A stretch of 64,000 bases of DNA from Crossiella sp. S99.2 (GCF_023094165.1 NZ_JALMDK010000004.1:310001-374000); one strand, 5' to 3'; shown: positions 25,495 to 34,645, counted from the stretch's first letter. Translations and numbers: made by a program. The notes: generated from the sequence alone by a model not told the origin.

Positions 25495-26478
25495 GTGAAG
25501 GAGACCTCGGCGCGGCTGCTCCGGCTGCTGACCCTGCTTCAGATGCGCCGCGAGTGGTCCGGCGCCGAACTGGCCGACCGGCTGGGCGTCACCGGCCGCA
25601 CGGTGCGGCGGGATATCGACAAGCTGCGGGACCTGGACTACCCGGTCGAGTCGACCAAGGGCGTCACCGGTGGTTACCGGCTGGGCGCGGGCGCGGACCT
25701 GCCGCCGTTGCTGCTCGACGACGAGGAGGCGGTGGCGGTGGCGATCGGGCTGCGCACCGCGACCAACGGCAGTGTCGAGGGCATCGGCGAGGCGTCGTTG
25801 CGGGCGCTGGTGAAACTGGAGCAGGTGCTGCCCTCGCGGTTGCGGCACCGGGTGGCGGCGTTGCAGATCTCGACCGTGCCGAGCCGCTCGTCCATGCCCA
25901 CGGTCGCCGCCGACACGCTGACCGCGATCGCCGCGGCCTGCCGCGACCACCAGCGGCTGCGGTTCGACTACCGCAACCACGACGGCACCGAGAGCCTGCG
26001 CGAGGCCGAACCGCACCGCCTGGTGACCTGGGGTCGCCGTTGGTACCTGGTGGCCTGGGACGTGGCCAGGTCGGACTGGCGGACCTTCCGGGTGGACCGG
26101 CTGCGGCCCAGGACGCCGACCGGTCCCCGGTTCAGTCCGCGGGAGCTGCCGACGGATGACGCGGGCGCGTTCGTGGCCGAGCGGGTGGCCCGGCTGTGGC
26201 AGTACCAGTCGAAGGTCCGGCTGCCGGTGCCGGCGGACGCGCCGGAGGCGCAGAACTTCGCCGGGATCGGGCGGGTTGAGCCGGAGGGGCCGGCGAGTTG
26301 CCTGCTGCACGTGGGCGCGTCCGATGTGCGGTCGCTGGCCTGGATGCTGGGGTCGATGGAGATCGAGTTCGAGGTGGTGGACGCGCCGGAGCTGGCGGCG
26401 AATCTGGTGGCGATGGCCGAGCGGTTGCAGCGGGCGGTGCCGGAAGCCGCGCGGGGCAAGGTGCGGTCGGCGGAGTAG
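25495..26478 (+). CDS. DeoR/HTH-11 plus WYL-domain transcriptional regulator
   Basis: 327 residues. Winged helix at 1-65 (LLRLLTLLQMRREWSGAELA...GVTGRTVRRDIDKLRDLDYPV), a linker strand GGYRLGAG, then the WYL domain (about 135-215) with RRWYLVAWD and the following FRVDRL strand; a WCX-type C-terminal domain ends near 320. Start GTG at 25495 has GAGG before it. Divergent position and the intervening dyad mark it as regulator of the 4Fe-4S/KAS operon. WYL proteins sense nucleic acid or small ligands; the ligand here is unknown. Confidence 0.92.
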   Translation: MKETSARLLRLLTLLQMRREWSGAELADRLGVTGRTVRRDIDKLRDLDYPVESTKGVTGGYRLGAGADLPPLLLDDEEAVAVAIGLRTATNGSVEGIGEASLRALVKLEQVLPSRLRHRVAALQISTVPSRSSMPTVAADTLTAIAAACRDHQRLRFDYRNHDGTESLREAEPHRLVTWGRRWYLVAWDVARSDWRTFRVDRLRPRTPTGPRFSPRELPTDDAGAFVAERVARLWQYQSKVRLPVPADAPEAQNFAGIGRVEPEGPASCLLHVGASDVRSLAWMLGSMEIEFEVVDAPELAANLVAMAERLQRAVPEAARGKVRSAE

Positions 26479-26550
26479 GTCCGGGGTCCACGAGGGTGGC
26501 CTGGCCGGCGGAGGGGCCGAGCCGGGAAGGTCGGCCAAGGCGGGGATTGG

Positions 26551-26856
26551 CTAACCCAGGCGGTGCCACTGGGGGCGGGTGGTCCAGTGGTGGGCGCGGC
26601 GGACGCGTTCGCGGTAGGCGAGGATCGCCCAGCCCAGGCCGAACAGGGCGACGAAAGTCAGTGGCAGGGACAGGGTGGCCAGGGCGATCAGGAAGGTGGT
26701 GGCGGCGAGCAGGCCCGCGGCCACGACTGGCCAGCGGCGGTCGTCGCGGGGCGGGGTCGGGCGGCCGGTGCGCAGGCCCTCGGCGAACTCGGGGTCGTTG
26801 GCCTGCAAGTGGTCGGCCAGTTCCGCCAGGAGGCGGCGATCACCTTGGCTCAGCAT
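26551..26856 (-). CDS. DUF3040 small membrane protein
   Basis: 101 residues. The N-terminus MLSQGDRRLLAELADHLQANDPEFAEGL is the DUF3040 signature, followed by two membrane helices (about 45-63 and 66-82) and a basic tail. GGAGG precedes the ATG at 26854-26856. Common in actinobacteria; function unknown. Confidence 0.88.
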   Translation of the reverse strand: MLSQGDRRLLAELADHLQANDPEFAEGLRTGRPTPPRDDRRWPVVAAGLLAATTFLIALATLSLPLTFVALFGLGWAILAYRERVRRAHHWTTRPQWHRLG

Positions 26857-27211
26857 GGCGGTCCTCCCGCGAATGCATCCGGTTTCCGCCGTGCGGGGCG
26901 GGCGCTGGGACGCCAGCGCAGGTATCGGGTGCCCGGCTCGGGCGGGGGCAAACCTGGCGGCGCGGCTGGCGCGGCGGGGCGCGGCGGCCGGCGTGACAGC
27001 GGCAGGGTTCGGCGGGGACGAGAGGGTTCGGCGGGGACGGCCGCGGCCGGGGGACGGCGCCGACTGCGAGGGCTGGGGCGGCGGCGGAGGGCCGCGCATG
27101 GCGGCAGGGGGCGGCGATGGGGGGTCAGTGGGAGCAGCGGCGGCCGGGTTGGCGGCGGAGGCTGGCAGCCGGGCTGGCGGCAGAGGCTGGCGGCAGAGGC
27201 GGCGATTGGGG
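26857..27211. repeat. G-rich low-complexity intergenic region with short tandem repeats
   Basis: 355 bp with no supported gene. It contains a 19-bp-period duplication (AGGGTTCGGCGGGGACG at 27004 and 27023) and several GGCTGGCGGCAGAGG copies around 27155-27200. G-runs on this strand could form quadruplexes. It lies downstream of the HAD gene and upstream of the DUF3040 gene on the minus strand. Confidence 0.5.
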
Positions 27212-28045
27212 TTAGCGGGGGCGGCGGCGGTTGGCGAGGGCGGTGAGTACCGCGCCGGTCAGGGCGGTGGCGCCGAGCAGGGAGGGGAGGCCGATTTTTA
27301 TTGCTTTGCGGCCGGTTCGGAAGTCGCGGATCTCCCAGCCTCGGGTGCGGGCTATGTCGCGCAGGCCGGAGTCGGGGTTGACCGCGATGGCCGTTCCCAC
27401 CGTGGACAGCATCGGCAGGTCGTTGTGGGAGTCGGAGTAGGCCGTGCAGTTGGCCAGGGTGAGGCCTTCCCGGTCGGCCAGGGCTTGGATGGCGTCGGCT
27501 TTGGCCTGGCCGTGCATGAGGCCGCCGGTGAGTTTGCCGGTGTAGACGCCGTTCTCGCGTTCGCCGACGGTGCCCAGGGCGCCGGTGAGGCCGAGGCGGC
27601 GGGCGATGATCTCGGCGAGTTCCACCGGGGCCGCGGTGACCAGCCAGACTCGTTGGCCCGCGGCCAGGTGCAGTTCGGCCAGGGAGCGGGTGCCGGGCCA
27701 GACCCGGGAGGCGATGCGGGCGTCGAAGATCTCCTCGCAGAGGGCAGCCAGCTCGTCGGTGCGGCGGCCCGCCACGAAGGAGAGGAGTTGTTCGCGGCTG
27801 GATTCGATGCCTTGGTGGTCTTCGCGGCCCAGGACCCGGAATTTGACCTGTTGCCAGGCGAAGCCGACCAGGTCGGCGGTGCGGAAGTACTTGCGTTCCA
27901 CCAGGCCGCGGGCCAGGTGGAAGATGGACGCTCCCATGATCATGGTGTTGTCCACGTCGAAGAAGGCGGCCGCGGTGGGGTCGGGGGCGGGGGCCCGCTC
28001 GACCACCGTCCCGGCCACGCTGCCGACATCCCGTTGCACCGACAC
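27212..28045 (-). CDS. HAD-superfamily IB hydrolase (SerB-like phosphatase) with C-terminal membrane anchor
   Basis: 277 residues. HAD motifs: FFDVDNTMI (DxDxT, about 29-35), VWLVTAAP (motif II Thr, about 137), a Lys in GQAKADAI (motif III) and YSDSHNDLPML (motif IV). The C-terminus has a hydrophobic segment (IGLPSLLGATALTGAVLTALA) followed by Arg-rich residues, so it may be membrane-attached. AAAGGAG lies 7 bases before GTG at 28043-28045. Known relatives dephosphorylate phosphoserine or lipid phosphates; substrate not assigned. Confidence 0.9.
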   Translation of the reverse strand: MSVQRDVGSVAGTVVERAPAPDPTAAAFFDVDNTMIMGASIFHLARGLVERKYFRTADLVGFAWQQVKFRVLGREDHQGIESSREQLLSFVAGRRTDELAALCEEIFDARIASRVWPGTRSLAELHLAAGQRVWLVTAAPVELAEIIARRLGLTGALGTVGERENGVYTGKLTGGLMHGQAKADAIQALADREGLTLANCTAYSDSHNDLPMLSTVGTAIAVNPDSGLRDIARTRGWEIRDFRTGRKAIKIGLPSLLGATALTGAVLTALANRRRPR

Positions 28046-28114
28046 CTGAACTCCTTTGTCCCCGCGTCCGCTCGCGGCGCCGCGCAGGGATGCGGGCGCC
28101 GCGAGGCGTACAGG

Positions 28115-29995
28115 TTATCCAGCGACCACCGATTCCTTGCTGTCCGCGAACTGCGTGTTGTACAGCTCGGCGTACCGGCCGCCCTTGGCCAGCAGCACCT
28201 CGTGCGTGCCGCGCTCCACCACCTCGCCGTGCTCCACCACCAGGATCAGGTTCGCGGCGCGGATGGTGGACAACCGGTGCGCGATGACCAGCGAGGTCCG
28301 GCCCGCCAGGGCCTCGACCAGTGCCTCCTGCACCGCGGCCTCCGAGCTGGAGTCCAGGTGCGCGGTGGCCTCGTCCAGGATGACCACCCTGGGCTGGGCC
28401 AGCAGCAGGCGGGCGATGGTCAGTCGTTGCCGCTCACCGCCGGAGAGGCGGTAGCCGCGCTCCCCCACCACCGTGTCCAGGCCGTCGGGCAGGGAGGCGA
28501 CCAGGTCCTCCAGGCGGGCGCGGCGCAGCGCGTCCCACAGGTCCTCGTCACTCGCGCCGGGCTGGGCCAGGCGCAGGTTCGCGCCGATGCTCTCGTGGAA
28601 GAGGTGGCCGTCCTGGGTGACCATGCCGACGGTGTCCCTGATCGCGTCGAAGGACAGGTCGCGCACGTCCACGCCGGCCAGCCGGATGCTGCCGGAGTCC
28701 GCGTCGTACAACCGCGGCGTCAGCGAGGCCAGGGTGGACTTGCCCGCGCCGGAGGAGCCGACCAGGGCGATCAGCTGACCCGGTTCGGCCCGGAAGGACA
28801 CCCCGCGCAGCACTTCCTCGCCGCCGCGACTGTCCAAAGTGGCCACTTCCTCCAGCGAAGCCAGCGAGACCTTGTCCGCGGCCGGGTAGCTGAAGCGCAC
28901 GTTGTCGAACTCCACCGCGACCGGACCCGCGGGCACCGCGCGGGCATCTGGCTTCTCCTCGATCAGCGGCTTGAGGTCGAGCACCTCGAACACCCGGTCG
29001 AAGCTGACCAGCGCGGTCATCACGTCCAGCCGGGCCCCGGCCAGCGCGGTCAGCGGCGAGTACAGCCGGGTGATCAGCAGTGCCAGGGTGACCACGGTGC
29101 CCGCTTCGAGCTGGCCGGTGAGCGCGAAGTAGCCGCCCAGGCCGTAGACCAGGGCCAGCGCCAGCGCGGAGACCAGACCGAGGGCCACCATGAACACCCA
29201 CTGCTTGACCGCGGTGCGCACGCCGATGTCACGCACCCGCTGGGCCCGCGCGGCGAACTCGGCGTTCTCCTGGCTGGGCCGGCCGAACAGCTTGATCAGC
29301 GTGGCGCCGGGCGCGGAGAACCGCTCGGTCATCGTGGTGGTCATCGCCGAGTTGAGGTTGGCCGACTCGCGTTCCATCCCGGCCAGCCGCCGCCCGACCC
29401 GGCGGGCCGGGATGACGAAGACCGGCAGCAGGATCAGCGCGAGCAGGGTGACCTGCCAGGACAGGCTGAGCATGACCACCACGGCCAGCACCAGCGCGAT
29501 GATGTTGGTGACCACCCCGGACAGCGTGGAGGAGAAGGCGCGCTGGGCGGCGATCACGTCGTTGTTGAGCCTGCTGACCAGCGCGCCGGTGCGGGTGCGG
29601 GTGAAAAAGGCGATCGGCATCCGCTGCACGTGCGCGAACACCGACTCGCGCAGCCGCAGGATCAGGTCCTCGCCGACCCGGGAGGACTGCCAGCGCTCGG
29701 CCAGGCTCAGTCCCGCCTCGACCACCGCGATCGCCGCGATGAGTCCGGCCAGCCACAGCACGGTGTCCACCGGCTGCTTGTTGACGATCGCCTCGACCAC
29801 CCAGCCCGCCAGCACCGGGGTGGCCACCGCGAGCACCGCGGCCAGCGCGCTGAGCACCAGCAGGATGGCCACCGCGCGGTACTGCGGCTTGGCGAAGCGG
29901 GCGATGCGGCGCAGGGTGGCACGGGTGACCGTGCGTCCCGACTTGTCCTGCATCGCGCTTTCCAGCGCCATCCAGGCGTTCATGTCGATGTCCAT
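28115..29995 (-). CDS. ABC transporter, fused permease-ATPase exporter (MsbA/MDR type)
   Basis: 626 residues. The N-terminal half has six membrane helices (about 50-310). The ATPase domain has Walker A GSSGAGKST (about 410), signature LSGGERQR (about 510), Walker B VVILDEATAHLD and the H-loop VIAHRLSTI. Between the halves lies an unusual insertion, ADKVSLASLEEVATLDSRGG, just before the first ATPase strand. ATG at 29993-29995 is preceded by GGGGAG; an in-frame start further upstream is less likely. A single half-transporter gene, so it should act as a homodimer. Confidence 0.92.
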   Translation of the reverse strand: MDIDMNAWMALESAMQDKSGRTVTRATLRRIARFAKPQYRAVAILLVLSALAAVLAVATPVLAGWVVEAIVNKQPVDTVLWLAGLIAAIAVVEAGLSLAERWQSSRVGEDLILRLRESVFAHVQRMPIAFFTRTRTGALVSRLNNDVIAAQRAFSSTLSGVVTNIIALVLAVVVMLSLSWQVTLLALILLPVFVIPARRVGRRLAGMERESANLNSAMTTTMTERFSAPGATLIKLFGRPSQENAEFAARAQRVRDIGVRTAVKQWVFMVALGLVSALALALVYGLGGYFALTGQLEAGTVVTLALLITRLYSPLTALAGARLDVMTALVSFDRVFEVLDLKPLIEEKPDARAVPAGPVAVEFDNVRFSYPAADKVSLASLEEVATLDSRGGEEVLRGVSFRAEPGQLIALVGSSGAGKSTLASLTPRLYDADSGSIRLAGVDVRDLSFDAIRDTVGMVTQDGHLFHESIGANLRLAQPGASDEDLWDALRRARLEDLVASLPDGLDTVVGERGYRLSGGERQRLTIARLLLAQPRVVILDEATAHLDSSSEAAVQEALVEALAGRTSLVIAHRLSTIRAANLILVVEHGEVVERGTHEVLLAKGGRYAELYNTQFADSKESVVAG

Positions 29996-30179
29996 GGCTC
30001 CCCACAGTGTCCGGGCCGGGGCGGTGTGGAAGATGATGGTTCCGCACACCCCCGACAAAATCGGCGTGAATTTCCCGCCGTGGTCCTTCGTGGACCGAAG
30101 TCGCTGATGAGAAGAGTGTGGAAGCTCGACCTAACTAGAGGTCAAGCGGTCCGGGCGGGCGGGATGGCAGGCTGTGCGC

Positions 30180-30545
30180 ATGGGACTGTTCACCGTGCCG
30201 GAGGCCAGGGCCGAACTGGCCGCGCTGCTGCCGGTGCTGACCGAACTGGTGACACTGCGCGCCGACGCCGCCGAACTGGCCGTCGCGGTGGCCCCTGGCG
30301 GGCAGCCGAGTCCGCTGGGCGGGCTGCCGGAGTTCAAGGCGGCGCAGGCGCGGCTGGACGAGCTGATGACGCAGGTGCAGCAGACCGGGGCCGAGCTGAA
30401 GGGCTTCGCGCCGCTGCTGGTGGACTTCCCGGCCGAGCTGGACCGGGTGCCGGTGCTGCTGTGCTGGCTGGAGGGCGACACCGAGCTGCGCTGGTACCAC
30501 CGGCGCGACCTCGGTTTCGCCGGGCGGCGGCCGCTGCCGGAGTAG
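30180..30545 (+). CDS. DUF2203-family protein
   Basis: 121 residues. The family pattern is clear: N-terminal FTVPEARAELAALLPVLTELV, a central helical coiled coil, and the C-terminal LKGFAPLLVDFPAELDRVPV-LCWLEGDTELRWYHRRDLGFAGRRPLPE block. ATG at 30180 starts the conserved helix. Function unknown; cytosolic. Confidence 0.85.
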   Translation: MGLFTVPEARAELAALLPVLTELVTLRADAAELAVAVAPGGQPSPLGGLPEFKAAQARLDELMTQVQQTGAELKGFAPLLVDFPAELDRVPVLLCWLEGDTELRWYHRRDLGFAGRRPLPE

Positions 30546-30571
30546 GCATGGTCCGGCGGAACGCGGGCCGG

Positions 30572-30811
30572 TCAGGCGTTGCGCCGGCCGAACAGGGCGG
30601 AGCGGCCGTGCTTCTTGTGCACGGCCTGCTTGCTGACGCCGAGCACGGTGGCGATCTCGGTCCAGGTGCGGCCGCGCACGCGGGCCCGGCGGACCAGCAC
30701 GGCCTCCAGGCGTTCGAGTTCGCTGCGTAGTTCCGCGGTGGCGGCGAGCCCCACGATCGGGTCGTCCACTCCGGTCGCCCTGGTCAACGTCATGAGCCGA
30801 TCCATCTCCAC
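30572..30811 (-). CDS. Small helix-turn-helix protein
   Basis: 79 residues. A sigma-70 region-4-like or resolvase-like helix-turn-helix occupies the C-terminal half (GRTWTEIATVLGVSKQAVHKKHG). The N-terminal helix (ATAELRSELERLEAVLVRRARV) may dimerise. Start GTG at 30809-30811 is tentative, with an in-frame ATG at 30803-30805. Ends 26 bases from the convergent DUF2203 gene. Probably a DNA-binding protein; target unknown. Confidence 0.75.
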   Translation of the reverse strand: MEMDRLMTLTRATGVDDPIVGLAATAELRSELERLEAVLVRRARVRGRTWTEIATVLGVSKQAVHKKHGRSALFGRRNA

Positions 30812-30937
30812 CTGGTCATCCTAGGTTGACAACCGGCAACGAAGTAGACGCGGAATCAGCGAACGTTCACGGCGTGTGGCAGGATCCCCTATTCGAGTGA
30901 CACCCGAGGCTCCCGAAATGGCGGAAGAAGGAACCCG

Positions 30938-31444
30938 GTGACCCCACACACTGCACAGGTCGACGACATCCAGTTGGTCGCGCTCCCCACCGCGGTGAAC
31001 TGCGCCGATCTGTTCGCCCAGTTCACACTGCGCGAGTGGCACCTGCGGCCGATGCTCGACGAGGCCTCCACCGCGGCCGGTCAGCTCGTGGCCGCGGTGG
31101 TGGAAAGCGCTGATCCCGACCGGCCCGGCATGCTGACCGTGCGCCTGCGGGTCAGCGGGGACAGCCTGGTGATCGAGGTGGCCGACGGCCGCCCGGCCGA
31201 GGCGACCCCCGATATGGAGGGCCCGAACCTGGGCGTGGTGCCCCTGGAGGGCCGCGGCCGGATGCTGTGGTGCACGCTGCCACTGCCGTCCGGGGTGACC
31301 GCGGAGGCGGTGCCACTGCCGCGGCGGGAACGGCGGCGCTCGCCCGAGGCGGAGCGGCTGGCCAATGACCCGCACGAGGTCGACCCCGAGGTGATGGAGC
31401 GGTTGCTCATGGGGCTGGGGCGCGCGAGCGCGCACGGGAACTGA
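30938..31444 (+). CDS. Anti-sigma-factor-like histidine-kinase-fold (HATPase_c_2) protein, possibly degenerate
   Basis: 168 residues. The order of elements (VNCADLFAQFTLREW, LDEASTAAGQLVAAVVESAD, LTVRLRVSGDSLVIEVADG, NLGVVPLEGRGRMLWCTLPLP) follows the RsbW/SpoIIAB-type HATPase fold. The N-box is weakened (TAAGQLVAAV instead of EAVTNAV), so ATP binding is uncertain. AGAAGGA precedes GTG at 30938. Common in actinomycetes as regulators of sigma or anti-sigma partners; none is adjacent. Confidence 0.68.
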   Translation: MTPHTAQVDDIQLVALPTAVNCADLFAQFTLREWHLRPMLDEASTAAGQLVAAVVESADPDRPGMLTVRLRVSGDSLVIEVADGRPAEATPDMEGPNLGVVPLEGRGRMLWCTLPLPSGVTAEAVPLPRRERRRSPEAERLANDPHEVDPEVMERLLMGLGRASAHGN

Positions 31445-31502
31445 CCGCGCGCGGCCGGGGCGCTCGTCTGGCGGGGCGGGCGCGCACGGCGACTGAACGC
31501 GT

Positions 31503-32087
31503 CTACAGCTCCCACTCCCACAAGCCCTCGGCGTTGACCACCTTGGCCGCGTCATCGGGCAGGTAGACCTCAATCGCTCCGGCGTAGGTCTTGTGCGGCA
31601 ACCAATCCTCGTCACCGAAGCCGATCCGATCCTTCTTCGGTGAGCACTCCCAGGACGACGACGGGTTGATGTCGCCAGAGGTGACGTCGCGGCGGCTGAT
31701 CGACTGGAACTGGGTGAACAGACCCGAGGACAGTTCATTGACGCGGTAGTCGCCGCCGGTACGCACCTCGACCCACAGCAGCCTGCGCTGCGTGCCCTCA
31801 GGCGGTGCCTCGCCTGGGTAGCCCCGGCCGACGCATTTGGTCACCTTGGTGATTGTGAACTGCATGGTGCAGCTGCGCTGGGCGCTGCTGCCAGTACAGC
31901 CGATCTCCGCGGTGTCACCGATGCGCCGGGAAACGGGTTGTGGCGGCACAGAGGTGGTCGGGGCAGGCGTTGAGAACGCGGTGGTGGCGCTCGTGGTCGG
32001 CGACGGCTGCCCAGCAGTCGACGCCGGGCTCGCGCAAGCGGCGAGTGCGCACAGTGCTGGGGCCAGCAGCAGGAAACGACGGGTCAT
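31503..32087 (-). CDS. Lipoprotein, DUF4352-like immunoglobulin fold
   Basis: 194 residues. Lipobox LCALAACASPA near residue 18, then a Ser/Thr/Pro spacer (about 24-55) and a beta domain with IGDTAEIGC...RSCTMQFTITKVTKC. Four cysteines in the domain suggest disulfides. The pattern of a hydrophobic strand followed by an I-T-K-V strand resembles DUF4352 extracellular Ig-like domains; this is tentative. GGAGGTT precedes the ATG at 32085-32087. Confidence 0.75.
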   Translation of the reverse strand: MTRRFLLLAPALCALAACASPASTAGQPSPTTSATTAFSTPAPTTSVPPQPVSRRIGDTAEIGCTGSSAQRSCTMQFTITKVTKCVGRGYPGEAPPEGTQRRLLWVEVRTGGDYRVNELSSGLFTQFQSISRRDVTSGDINPSSSWECSPKKDRIGFGDEDWLPHKTYAGAIEVYLPDDAAKVVNAEGLWEWEL

Positions 32088-32193
32088 GTGGGCGAACCTC
32101 CGATCAGCCGGTTGTCGCAGCGGCCACGCGGAGCGTTATCACCCATGACCTTCCGTGATTAGAGCGTGATCGAGTAGATGCGCTGTCCATAGT

Positions 32194-32235
32194 GGACGGT
32201 CCGGGTCGCTGGGACCGACTCGACCCGGACCGTCC
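32194..32235 (-). terminator. Hairpin terminator after the ricin/beta-helix gene
   Basis: Perfect 15-bp arms GGACGGTCCGGGTCG (32194-32208) and CGACCCGGACCGTCC (32221-32235) with a 12-nt loop, starting 18 bases beyond the stop at 32254. Confidence 0.75.
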
Positions 32236-32253
32236 GCTGGTGTCACCCAGGCA

Positions 32254-34443
32254 CTATGGGTAGTTCACCAGGTACTGCACGGTCTGCCCCGCGCCCGCGG
32301 TGCCGCCCGAGTTGTTGATGATGCGGTTGATCGTGCCCGCGCCGCCGCCCAGGGACACCGTGACCATGTTGCGGAAGCGGACGTTCGGGTTGTTCGGGAC
32401 CTCGAAGGCCCGGTCGGCGACCACGCTCCGGTTGACGTTGAAGAAGCAGTAGCTGCCCAGGCCGTAGGCCTCGTGACTGGTGACGTGGTTGGCGACCTTG
32501 TAGGCCGCGTAGCCGCGGGTGGAGCCGTTCATCCAGGCCGCCTGGTTGGGTGGGTCGTAGGGCATTTCGTTCTGGTAGAAGAACGTTTTGCCGCCCTGGC
32601 CGTTCCAGATGGTCTGGTACTTCTGGTAATGCTCGACGAACAGGCCGTACATGCTGACGTTGTCGCCGTTGACCACCAGGCCCACATCAGCCGTGTTGGT
32701 GTTCCAGCCGATGCCGTCGCCGTGGTCGCCGCGCCACAGCCACAGGTGATCGCCGATCACATTGCGGCTGTTGACCACCAGGCTGGTGGTGGCCTTGCCG
32801 GCGACCATGCCGCCGATGCGGATGAACAGGTCGTGCAGCGAGGTGGGGTTGGCGCCGTGGTTGCCCGCCGAGCCCGCCGGGCCGACCTCCATCAGCAGGT
32901 TGGAGTTGGTGGTGTTGGCGTCGATGAGCAGGCCGGCGATCTTCACCCCTGGCACGTCGGCCACCGTCATCGCGGTGATCCCGTTGTTGGGCATCAACGT
33001 AGCCAGGCCCAGGCCCAGCACCACCGTGTCCGGCCGGGTGACCCGCAGGGTCTGGTCCAGGCGGTAGATGCCGGGGGTGACGATCAGGTTCTTGCCCTCG
33101 GCCAGGGCCTGGTTCATCGCGGCGGCGCTGGTGCCGGGCTTGGCGATGAAGAAGGAGCTGATCGGCAGGGCCTGGCCGGCCGCGTTGCCGCCCTCCCAGG
33201 TGGTGCCGCGGGAGTTGTTGCGCAGCGCGGGAACGAAGACCTCATAGCCGCCGGAGCTGTTGACCTGCAGGAACGGCTTCTCCCGGATCTGCGGGGTCTG
33301 GTCAACCCTGGTGTAGGGCGGGCTGGGGAAGTTGCCGGCCGGGGCGTTGTTCGCGCCGACGAAGACCATGTTCCAGTTGGAGCCGGTCCAGCTGCCCCAG
33401 TTGGTGTTGCGGGACAACCACTGTTGCTGGCTGCCCGAGCGCACCTGGCCGTCGATCTTGCTGTCGGCCATGAAGCCGCCGCTGGACCAGCCGTTGTCGT
33501 CGAGCTGCAGGTTGCCGCGCACGTGCATCCGCCGGTACGGCGCGGCCTGGGAGACCGCCCACCGGTCGGTGCCGCCGGCCGGGGTCACCGACAGGTTCTC
33601 CGCGGCCCGCCAGAAGTTGTGCGTGGCGTTGCCCTGGAACCAGTCCGCCTCCACGTGCACCGCGCCGCGGATGTGCACGTCGTCGGGATTGCGGCCCAGG
33701 CCGAGGACCTGGGTGTAGTAGCCGACGTTGACATCGACGTTGTAGGCGCCGGGTTTGAACAGCATGGCGTAGCGGTCCGCGCCGAACTGGGCCCGCTCCT
33801 GCCGCTGGAAGATCGTGTTCGCCCGGCTCTGGATGGTGGCCTGCGGGGTGGACTGGTCGAAGACGAAGACGTTGGGGCCGAAGTCCGGGTCACCGGGGCC
33901 GGGGCCGCCGCCGTCGACCGGGACCAGGTTGAAGGACTGGTTGGGCGAACCCGCGAAACAGCTCCACTGCTGGAACTGCACGCTGTCGGCCTGGGAGCCC
34001 TCGGTCAGGTCGAAGCACTTGCCGCTGTTGCGGTTGACCAGCCGGTAGGAGCCGTCGGCCTGTTCCACCGGCTGCCACTGCTGGTTCGCGCCGCCGCCGT
34101 AGGTCCACAGGTGCACCTGGCCGCCGTCGGCGGTGGAGTTCTCCGCCACGTCGATGGCCTGGGCGGCGTCGATCCGGCTGTTGAGCCGGAAGAATCCGCC
34201 GCCGCTCTCCTGGAACTGCCATTGCTGGGCGGTGCTGTCGTTGCAGGTGTACTGCTGCACGGCGGTGCCGTTGGCCGCGGCCGCGCCCCGGGCGTCAACG
34301 CATTTGCCGCTGGTCTTGCTCACCACCTTGTACCAGGCGTCCGGGGTGATGGCCGCCTGGGCGGCTGGTGCGGACACCAGGGTCAGCGAACTCGCGGCGA
34401 CCACCGCGGCTGCCGCCGCCGTCGCCATCCGTCTCCACGTCAC
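32254..34443 (-). CDS. Secreted ricin-B-lectin plus double beta-helix (GH55-like) protein
   Basis: 729 residues. Signal peptide ends near APAAQA|AITP. A ricin B lectin domain follows (about 35-175) with QxW repeats AQQWQF, NQQWQP and its C-terminal copy. The rest (about 190-729) has pectate-lyase-3-type beta-helix features twice: first around VFVFDQSTPQATIQ...VLGLGRNPDDVHIRGAV, again around DTVVLGLGLATLMPNNGI, as in the two-lobed GH55 exo-beta-1,3-glucanases. The catalytic residues cannot be fixed by eye, so GH55-like is a fold call. GTG at 34441-34443 has GAGGAG 7 bases away. Predicted to bind and attack extracellular polysaccharide. Confidence 0.72.
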   Translation of the reverse strand: MTWRRMATAAAAAVVAASSLTLVSAPAAQAAITPDAWYKVVSKTSGKCVDARGAAAANGTAVQQYTCNDSTAQQWQFQESGGGFFRLNSRIDAAQAIDVAENSTADGGQVHLWTYGGGANQQWQPVEQADGSYRLVNRNSGKCFDLTEGSQADSVQFQQWSCFAGSPNQSFNLVPVDGGGPGPGDPDFGPNVFVFDQSTPQATIQSRANTIFQRQERAQFGADRYAMLFKPGAYNVDVNVGYYTQVLGLGRNPDDVHIRGAVHVEADWFQGNATHNFWRAAENLSVTPAGGTDRWAVSQAAPYRRMHVRGNLQLDDNGWSSGGFMADSKIDGQVRSGSQQQWLSRNTNWGSWTGSNWNMVFVGANNAPAGNFPSPPYTRVDQTPQIREKPFLQVNSSGGYEVFVPALRNNSRGTTWEGGNAAGQALPISSFFIAKPGTSAAAMNQALAEGKNLIVTPGIYRLDQTLRVTRPDTVVLGLGLATLMPNNGITAMTVADVPGVKIAGLLIDANTTNSNLLMEVGPAGSAGNHGANPTSLHDLFIRIGGMVAGKATTSLVVNSRNVIGDHLWLWRGDHGDGIGWNTNTADVGLVVNGDNVSMYGLFVEHYQKYQTIWNGQGGKTFFYQNEMPYDPPNQAAWMNGSTRGYAAYKVANHVTSHEAYGLGSYCFFNVNRSVVADRAFEVPNNPNVRFRNMVTVSLGGGAGTINRIINNSGGTAGAGQTVQYLVNYP

Positions 34444-34548
34444 AGGGCGCTCCTCTGCCACGATGCAGGGACGCGGCACCAGGGGCCGGGAAGCGGTTTC
34501 CCAGGTGTCGCGCAGGGGGTGGCGGCGGCGAATTTGTTGGCGGCCCGA

Positions 34549-34577
34549 ACGTAATGACGGTCACAGCGGCAAGTCAA
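34549..34577 (-). promoter_or_regulatory. Candidate promoter of the ricin/beta-helix gene
   Basis: On the minus strand TTGACT (34572-34577) and TTACGT (34549-34554) are separated by 17 bases, close to a sigma-70-type promoter, giving a leader of about 100 bases to the GTG at 34443. Confidence 0.45.
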
Positions 34578-34645
34578 TACATGGCTAAAAATAAGTCTTG
34601 AACGCGGATCTCGGACACCACTCCGGTCGCCCCCCAGCCCGTACG

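Noticed and set aside
26675-30730. A plus-strand open frame of more than 1300 codons across this region
   Set aside because: It is antisense to HAD, ABC exporter and other genes with clear domains; long antisense frames are expected at this GC content, and its translation is Gly/Arg/Gln-rich without domains.
32473-34554. A plus-strand open frame of almost 700 codons
   Set aside because: Antisense to the ricin/beta-helix gene; composition (Val/Gly/His/Asp runs) is typical of a mirror frame.
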